64,000 bases of DNA, taken from NCBI RefSeq assembly GCF_003122385.1, contig NZ_CP029255.1, forward strand, positions 620,001-684,000, written 5' to 3'. Of the stretch, positions 60,173 to 64,000 are shown piece after piece. Source of the stretch: Flavobacterium crocinum (lineage in GTDB: Bacteria > Bacteroidota > Bacteroidia > Flavobacteriales > Flavobacteriaceae). Position numbers and translations under genes: made by a program. Below the pieces are notes generated by a model that did no database searches, was not told the origin of the DNA, and was given only the letters and a program-made list of their open reading frames with translations. Position 1 is the stretch's first letter, and each line of letters opens with the position of its first letter.

Positions 60173-62162
60173 TTCTTTGAACTAATTTAATGTTTTCGTA
60201 ATTAAGCGGTTCTTTGTGCAACACTGCATCACTTGGTTTTCCTTTGTATTCCCAAGCTGCAACGTATGCAAAGTTTTCGTCATCACGAAGTGCTTCTCCT
60301 TCTTCTGTTTGGTATTCCTCACGGAAGTGACCTCCACAAGATTCGTTACGGTGTAAAGCATCTTTCGCGAATAACTCTCCTAATTCTAAGAAATCGGCAA
60401 CACGAGTCGCTTTTTCTAATTCCTGATTAAATTCAAAAGCGCTTCCTGGAACTTTTACATCTTTATAAAACTCTTCACGTAAAGCAGCAATTTCTTCGAT
60501 AGCTTCAGTTAAACCTTTAGCGTTACGAGCCATCCCTACTTTATTCCACATAATTTTACCTAGTTTTTTGTGGAAATAATCAACAGAATGTTTACCGTTA
60601 TTGTTGATGAATTTATTGATCTGATCTACAACTGCATTTTCAGCTTCAACGAATTCTGGCAAGTCTGTAGAAATTGGTCCCATTTTAATATCCGGAGCTA
60701 AATAATCTCCAATAGTATAAGGTAATACGAAATATCCATCAGCTAAACCTTGCATTAAAGCAGAAGCTCCAAGTCTGTTTGCTCCGTGATCAGAGAAATT
60801 AGATTCTCCAATTGAGAAACATCCAGGAATTGTAGTCATTAAGTTATAATCAACCCAAGTTCCACCCATTGTGTAGTGAACTGCCGGGTAAATCATCATT
60901 GGTGTTACATAAGGATCTTCGTCTACAATTTTCAAGTACATTTGAAATAAGTTTCCGTATTTACTCTTAACAATATCAGTTCCTAATTTAGTAACTAAAG
61001 CTTTGTCATTTTCATTCAATCCTTTTACGTGAGCAGCTTCTTTTCCGTAGCGTTCGATAGCTGCTGCAAAATCAAGATAAACAGCTTCTCCAGTTTTGTT
61101 AACTCCAAAACCAGCATCACATCTTTCTTTAGCCGCACGAGACGCAACATCACGAGGAACTAAGTTACCAAACGCAGGGTATCTTCTTTCCAAGAAATAA
61201 TCTCTTTCTTCTTCAGATAAATCAATTGCTTTTTTCTTTCCTTCGCGGATTGCCTGAGCATCTTCTAATTTTTTAGGCACCCAAATACGACCGTCATTAC
61301 GTAAAGATTCAGACATCAAAGTCAATTTAGACTGGTGATCTCCTGAAACCGGAATACATGTTGGGTGAATTTGTGTGTAGCAAGGATTTGCGAAAAACGC
61401 TCCTTTTTTATGAATTTTCCAAGCTGCTGTTGCGTTACTTCCCATAGCATTTGTTGAAAGGAAAAATACGTTTCCGTATCCTCCAGAACCAATTACTACT
61501 GCGTGAGCAGAATGTCTTTCTATTTTTCCTGTGATTAAGTCACGAGCGATAATACCTCTCGCTTTTCCGTTCACGATTACAATGTCAAGCATTTCGTGAC
61601 GGTTGTACATTTTGATTTTTCCACGACCAATCTGACGGTTCATTGCAGAATAAGCTCCTAACAATAATTGTTGTCCAGTTTGTCCTTGTGCGTAGAATGT
61701 ACGAGAAACCAAAGTTCCTCCAAAAGAACGGTTATCTAAAAGTCCGCCATATTCACGAGCCAATGGCACCCCTTGAGCCACACACTGGTCAATAATATTT
61801 GCAGAAACTTCAGCCAAACGGTGAACGTTTGCTTCACGTGCACGGTAGTCACCTCCTTTTACAGTATCGTAGAACAATCTGTAAACGGAGTCACCGTCAC
61901 CTTTATAATTTTTTGCCGCGTTGATACCTCCTTGTGCAGCGATAGAGTGCGCACGACGTGGAGAATCCTGGAAGCAAAATGCTTTTACGTTATATCCTAA
62001 CTCAGCCAAAGTAGCCGCAGCCGAACCTCCAGCCAAACCAGTACCAACAACGATAATATCTAAATTACGTTTGTTAGCAGGGTTTACTAAATTAATATGA
62101 TCTTTATAATTTGTCCATTTGTCCGCTATAGGACCATTTGGAATTTTTGAATCTAATGCCAT
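60162..62162 (-). CDS. sdhA: Succinate dehydrogenase/fumarate reductase flavoprotein subunit
   Basis: 666 residues, the length of the Bacteroidetes/epsilon type (B type). FAD-binding [20 protein letters not shown] (residues ~37-56), the covalent FAD His in [16 protein letters not shown], and [19 protein letters not shown]. Substrate-binding Arg and His: in [10 protein letters not shown] and [12 protein letters not shown], and [20 protein letters not shown]. Oxidises succinate to fumarate in the citrate cycle. The stop codon lies in the inverted repeat of the small-gene cassette. 11 bases after sdhC. Confidence 0.97.
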   Translation of the reverse strand: MALDSKIPNGPIADKWTNYKDHINLVNPANKRNLDIIVVGTGLAGGSAAATLAELGYNVKAFCFQDSPRRAHSIAAQGGINAAKNYKGDGDSVYRLFYDTVKGGDYRAREANVHRLAEVSANIIDQCVAQGVPLAREYGGLLDNRSFGGTLVSRTFYAQGQTGQQLLLGAYSAMNRQIGRGKIKMYNRHEMLDIVIVNGKARGIIARDLITGKIERHSAHAVVIGSGGYGNVFFLSTNAMGSNATAAWKIHKKGAFFANPCYTQIHPTCIPVSGDHQSKLTLMSESLRNDGRIWVPKKLEDAQAIREGKKKAIDLSEEERDYFLERRYPAFGNLVPRDVASRAAKERCDAGFGVNKTGEAVYLDFAAAIERYGKEAAHVKGLNENDKALVTKLGTDIVKSKYGNLFQMYLKIVDEDPYVTPMMIYPAVHYTMGGTWVDYNLMTTIPGCFSIGESNFSDHGANRLGASALMQGLADGYFVLPYTIGDYLAPDIKMGPISTDLPEFVEAENAVVDQINKFINNNGKHSVDYFHKKLGKIMWNKVGMARNAKGLTEAIEEIAALREEFYKDVKVPGSAFEFNQELEKATRVADFLELGELFAKDALHRNESCGGHFREEYQTEEGEALRDDENFAYVAAWEYKGKPSDAVLHKEPLNYENIKLVQRSYK

Positions 62163-62173
62163 TATAATTGATA

Positions 62174-62839
62174 TTAATTATTGAAATGATGAAATAAAGC
62201 GATAATTACGAAAGCTGCCGGAACTACAACCGCAAACCAGTAACCTACTTTCGCCAAAAATCTAGAGTATTTGTTGTGCATCCCTACTGATTGAAGAGAA
62301 GATGCAAACCCGTGCCATAAGTGAAATCCTAAAAGGATAAATGATACACAGTACAATGCTGTACGAACCGGGCTGTGAAATTTGTGAACTAACTCTCCAT
62401 AATACCTTGTAGCATCTGGTGCTGTTCCAGCTATATATTTATAGCTAACTTCAGGAAACCAGAAATCATAAAAGTGCAATCCTAAGAAAGCCAAAATAAC
62501 CAATCCAGAAATAATCATATTTCTAGAACTCCAAGAAGCGTTTGCAGCTCCGTTGTATTTAGCGTATGCAATTGGTCTTGCTGCGCTGTTTTGTGCCGTA
62601 AGTACAAATCCCATTACAAAGTGGAAAATTACTCCAAATGCCAAAACTGGTTGCATTACATACTGAATCAGCGGATTGTAACCCATAAAGTGAGAAGCTT
62701 CGTTGAAAACGTCTTCACTAAGAACGGAAATAAAATTTAAGGTAACATGCAGCGCTAAAAACGTGATTAAGAATATTCCCGAAAGAGCCATTGCTACTTT
62801 CTTTAAGATGGAAGCATTCAACTGTGCAGATTGTGCCAT
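62174..62839 (-). CDS. sdhC: Succinate dehydrogenase cytochrome b subunit
   Basis: 221 residues. Five membrane helices with haem-ligand His residues in [34 protein letters not shown] and [12 protein letters not shown]: the single-subunit, di-haem anchor of type B complex II that reduces menaquinone. First gene of sdhCA-(four-helix bundle)-sdhB; a strong promoter lies just upstream. Confidence 0.95.
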   Translation of the reverse strand: MAQSAQLNASILKKVAMALSGIFLITFLALHVTLNFISVLSEDVFNEASHFMGYNPLIQYVMQPVLAFGVIFHFVMGFVLTAQNSAARPIAYAKYNGAANASWSSRNMIISGLVILAFLGLHFYDFWFPEVSYKYIAGTAPDATRYYGELVHKFHSPVRTALYCVSFILLGFHLWHGFASSLQSVGMHNKYSRFLAKVGYWFAVVVPAAFVIIALFHHFNN

Positions 62840-62871
62840 AAGTGTTAAGTAGTTTATTTTAAAAAATTAGA

Positions 62872-62902
62872 CAAAAATAACTCAATTACAAAAGAACTAC
62901 AA
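62872..62902 (-). promoter_or_regulatory. Promoter of the sdh operon (TTG-N20-TATTTTTG)
   Basis: On the minus strand a TTG (62902-62900) is followed after 20 bases by TATTTTTG (62879-62872), an exact fit of the Bacteroidetes consensus. About 33 bases before the sdhC start. Confidence 0.75.
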
Positions 62903-63145
62903 CCATTTCGTTGTTATTTATAATGATTTTAAAATAGCGCCTCCCTACGTATTTTTACGTACAAAATTGAAGTTTCTAAAAAATAATTTATTATAGAAAA
63001 CCTCAGATTAATGTTTTTTAACTTTTAAAAAGAAATTCAACCCTAAGTAGATTACCAAAAATTTATCATATTGTTATTTTATTCAAAGTTTTGATTTGTT
63101 TTCTTTAAAAGTGTGATCACCAATAAATTTTGTCTAAGTAAAAAA

Positions 63146-63175
63146 TTGTCATTCCACAACATAGTTTTACCTTTA
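63146..63175 (+). promoter_or_regulatory. Promoter of the HMG-CoA synthase gene (TTG-N19-TACCTTTA)
   Basis: TTG at 63146, then 19 bases, then TACCTTTA (one mismatch at the last base), 19 bases before the ATG at 63195. The 355-bp gap from 62840 to 63194 holds this and the sdh promoter; I see no gene in it. Confidence 0.6.
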
Positions 63176-63194
63176 GCCGCTCAAAAAAATAAGA

Positions 63195-64000
63195 ATGAAA
63201 ACAGGAATTGATGCTATATCTTTTGACGTAGCAAACATACATTTACCCATAAAAACTTTGGCGATTGCCAGAAATATAGAACCCGAAAAATTAGAAAAAG
63301 GTCTTGGCTTACTGAAAATGACTTTCCCGGACGTTCATCAGGATGCGGTTGTTTTTGGAGCAAACGCTTTAACCAAGCTTATCATCGATAATAAAATTGA
63401 CCTAAAAGAAATCAGCAGAATCTATGTTGGTACCGAAAGCGGTGTTGACGGTTCCAAACCAATTGCTTCTTATTTAATTAGTTTAATGGAGCAGAAATTT
63501 GGAGAAGATTCTTTAGCAGAATGCGATGTTGTTGACTTTACTTTTGCTTGTATTGGCGGAGTTGACGCGATGCAAAACTGCCTTGATTTTGTAAAACTAA
63601 ATCCAACTAAAAAAGCAATCGTAGTTACTTCAGATTTTGCAAAATACGATTTAAATTCTGGTGGAGAATATACTCAAGGCGCCGGAGCTGTTGCGATGTT
63701 GATTGCTGCAAACCCCAAAATTATTGCTTTTGATGACAATTGGGCAACTAGCACAAAAGGTGTTTTCGACTTTTTCAAACCTTACAGAACTATTTCTAAA
63801 GAAGAAATCACAAAAAACACCAACAACGATTCCTGGTTTGACAATTTAGAAGCCGAAATCGAAATCCACAAAGATCAGCCGGTTTTTGACGGACAATATT
63901 CCAACCAATGTTATATGGATCGTACGCGTAATGCTTACTTTTCATTCAAAAAATTAAAAAACACTACCGAAACTTTATATAACACCTGGCATAGTATTGT
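63195..64000 (+). CDS. Hydroxymethylglutaryl-CoA synthase family protein (3' end outside window)
   Basis: First 268 residues, open at the window end. HMG-CoA synthase condenses acetyl-CoA with acetoacetyl-CoA on the mevalonate route to isoprenoids. Seen here: start MKTGIDAISFDVANIHLPIK, catalytic Glu in RIYVGTESGVDGSKP (Glu81), catalytic Cys119 in DFTFACIGGVDAMQNC, and the GGEYTQGAGAVAMLI and DGQYSNQCYMDRT segments of the family. It has no stop in the window. Transcribed divergently from the sdh operon. Confidence 0.93.
   Translation, partial: MKTGIDAISFDVANIHLPIKTLAIARNIEPEKLEKGLGLLKMTFPDVHQDAVVFGANALTKLIIDNKIDLKEISRIYVGTESGVDGSKPIASYLISLMEQKFGEDSLAECDVVDFTFACIGGVDAMQNCLDFVKLNPTKKAIVVTSDFAKYDLNSGGEYTQGAGAVAMLIAANPKIIAFDDNWATSTKGVFDFFKPYRTISKEEITKNTNNDSWFDNLEAEIEIHKDQPVFDGQYSNQCYMDRTRNAYFSFKKLKNTTETLYNTWHSI

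Overview
The window looks like chromosomal DNA of a Flavobacteriaceae bacterium, most likely a Flavobacterium of the F. johnsoniae type. The evidence is the low GC content, start regions without Shine-Dalgarno sequences, promoters of the Bacteroidetes form TTG-N17-23-TAnnTTTG, the gene order DUF177-rpmF-fabH-accB-accC, the three-gene sdhCAB set with a five-helix SdhC, a PID-CTERM-like sorting tail, and many short dispersed intergenic repeats. No species name can be proven from the sequence alone.

Layout. 1-3.4 kb: the 3' part of asnS, a small GxxExxY gene wrapped in short repeats, and rpoN (sigma-54). 3.5-11.3 kb: tdk, an acidic protein of unknown function, rsmI, a HopJ-family gene, and recJ running into an MFS exporter and an alpha/beta hydrolase. 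11.5-15.8 kb: a seven-haem cytochrome c lipoprotein, lpxH, queD, a 58-aa membrane protein and an enoyl-CoA hydratase. 15.9-26.1 kb is the accessory part: tRNA-Ala(GGC), then ten same-strand small genes (SUKH-like, lipoproteins, membrane proteins, a VOC protein, a leucine-rich repeat protein), then a REP array with its own tyrosine transposase (RAYT) and a broken DUF1016 (YhcG-type) nuclease gene. 26-31 kb: a tightly overlapping operon (FAD oxidoreductase, mtgA, lpxR-like) and an S9 peptidase. 31.5-37.7 kb: a hybrid histidine kinase facing a sigma-54-dependent response regulator, next to five tandem PepSY-like secreted protein genes. 38-44 kb: fatty-acid synthesis genes (accC, accB, fabH), rpmF, DUF177, pdxA and ribE. 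44.4-51 kb: a CAU-anticodon tRNA, mce, an uncharacterised pair of large envelope proteins, an Ig-like lipoprotein and a nitrilase-family amidase. 51-58.7 kb: a probable catabolic cluster (GntP permease, RidA, D-threonine aldolase/D-serine dehydratase-type enzyme, dipeptidase, DeoR regulator, GH20 hexosaminidase). 59-64 kb: succinate dehydrogenase, interrupted by a four-helix-bundle (S23-type) gene between sdhA and sdhB, and the start of an HMG-CoA synthase gene.

How parts work together. The sigma-54 gene rpoN, the NtrC-type regulator and a sigma-54-like -24 box upstream of the PepSY array suggest a regulated envelope response, but this is inference. The 51-58 kb cluster looks like uptake and breakdown of D-hydroxy amino acids or dipeptides, with a pair of direct repeats upstream that could bind the DeoR protein.

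The most unusual feature is the repeat content. At least five repeat families lie between genes: a 140-bp element with 18-bp terminal inverted repeats (three copies), a 110-130-bp element with 19-bp inverted ends, a ~29-bp repeat clustered around the GxxExxY gene, ~175-bp nested hairpins at convergent gene ends, and the 72-73-bp REP array beside the RAYT gene. Two small genes, GxxExxY and the four-helix-bundle gene, are each bracketed by inverted repeats without a transposase. This is the best candidate here for an undescribed kind of mobile cassette.
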